From: Zygnema cylindricum
Taxonomy: Eukaryota > Streptophyta > Zygnematophyceae > Zygnematales > Zygnemataceae
Length of the DNA: 53,868 bases
Reading direction: 5' to 3'
NCBI GenBank assembly: GCA_037447655.1
Contig: JBBHKE010002208.1
Span: 125,869-179,736, forward strand
A program made the translations under genes and the position numbers. Of this stretch, positions 53,521 to 53,868 are shown piece after piece (positions within the stretch are counted from its first letter, which is position 1; every line of letters begins with the position of its first letter). The notes beneath the pieces are model-generated. The model ran no database searches. It worked only from the letters and a program-made list of their open reading frames with translations, and had not been told where the DNA came from.

Positions 53521-53590
53521 GGTTTTCAGGAAATCTAAAAATTGATGATATAAAGTGGAAGGAAAAACCTTGTACTTTCATTTTAGGATA

Positions 53591-53742
53591 GACGAATTAT
53601 TGGATCAACTTCGAGGTGCTAAATATTTTTCGAAGATAGAATAACGGAGCGGCTACCACCAGATTAGAATTGCCGATGAAGATGTGGAGAAGACGGCGTT
53701 TAGAACTCGGTGTGGTCATTTCTAGTATCGGGTAATGCGGTT
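53591..53742 (+). pseudogene. Ty3/gypsy RT, N-terminal fragment
   Basis: DELLDQLRGAKYFSKIE, a stop, RSGYHQIRIADEDVEKTAFR, GHF, a stop, YRVMRF: the classical Ty3 RT block around SGYHQI...KTAF. It ends in CGGTT where a Copia LTR starts. The same frame continues at 23711 with [11 protein letters not shown]. Confidence 0.93.
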
Positions 53743-53868
53743 TGTTGGAATTCAAGTATTTTCTAGGTCTAGAGATTGCAAAATAAAAAGCAAAATAGTA
53801 GATATTGACAGCCTGCCTCTAACTCCTCCTCAAGTCCCCACACTTGTCGCAGTCACTGAAGACTGGAG
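53743..53868 (+). mobile_element. Start of a B-like Copia LTR at the window edge
   Basis: TGTTGGAATTCAAGTATTTTCTAGG and later CACTTGTCGCAGTCACTGAA match the first 130 bases of the B LTRs. The rest lies outside the window. Confidence 0.88.

Overview
The window is plant-type nuclear DNA made almost entirely of nested transposable elements. Plant origin is suggested by Copia and chromodomain Ty3/gypsy polyproteins of plant style, a spliced secreted cupredoxin gene, and an exon resembling plant hydroxyproline O-arabinosyltransferases. A streptophyte alga or early-diverging plant is my guess; the sequence alone does not name a species. No prokaryotic features are present. A run of 10 N (23391-23400) splits the window into two contigs.

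Left contig (1-23390). A 40-bp minisatellite of roughly 80 copies is broken into three blocks (393-793, 15115-16007, 20670-22690) by Copia elements. Between blocks 1 and 2 lies a degenerate forward Copia (A1). It carries a partial LTR/leader of another family (3137-4140) and a complete minus-strand Copia (A2, 4328-10771) with an exact ATCCG target duplication. Between blocks 2 and 3 lies family B: a deletion-derivative Copia (16008-20485) sharing its second LTR with a truncated second copy.

Right contig (23401-53868). From left to right: the end of a Copia LTR, inserted in a Ty3/gypsy pol (23711-26138) with an extra downstream ORF (26649-27927) and a 3' LTR (27971-28423); remnants of another LTR family and a third B-like Copia (28424-30437); a host island with a cupredoxin gene on the minus strand (exons 34192-33979, 32391-32232, stop at 31527-31525); a gene-poor, AT-rich stretch (34.7-48.8 kb) packed with small DNA transposons (TACACCG-ended and hAT-like), tandem repeats and T-rich degenerate repeats; then Ty3 gag-protease debris, an antisense Copia LTR, a host glycosyltransferase exon, and a Ty3 RT fragment interrupted by a new Copia LTR at the right edge.

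Four points stand out. (1) Every Copia LTR carries, antisense, a tRNA-like module with A-box-like, B-box-like and oligo-T terminator signals. (2) The gag AUG lies in the loop of a hairpin at the very end of the LTR; the stem sequence differs between families but stays paired. (3) The adjoining primer-binding site matches the anticodon arm of initiator tRNA-Met, as in Drosophila copia, and is itself in-frame gag coding sequence. (4) Two nested target-site duplications (CGGTT and CTTTG) join the right end of the window back to the start of the right contig, implying a tandem repeat, a circle or a permuted contig.
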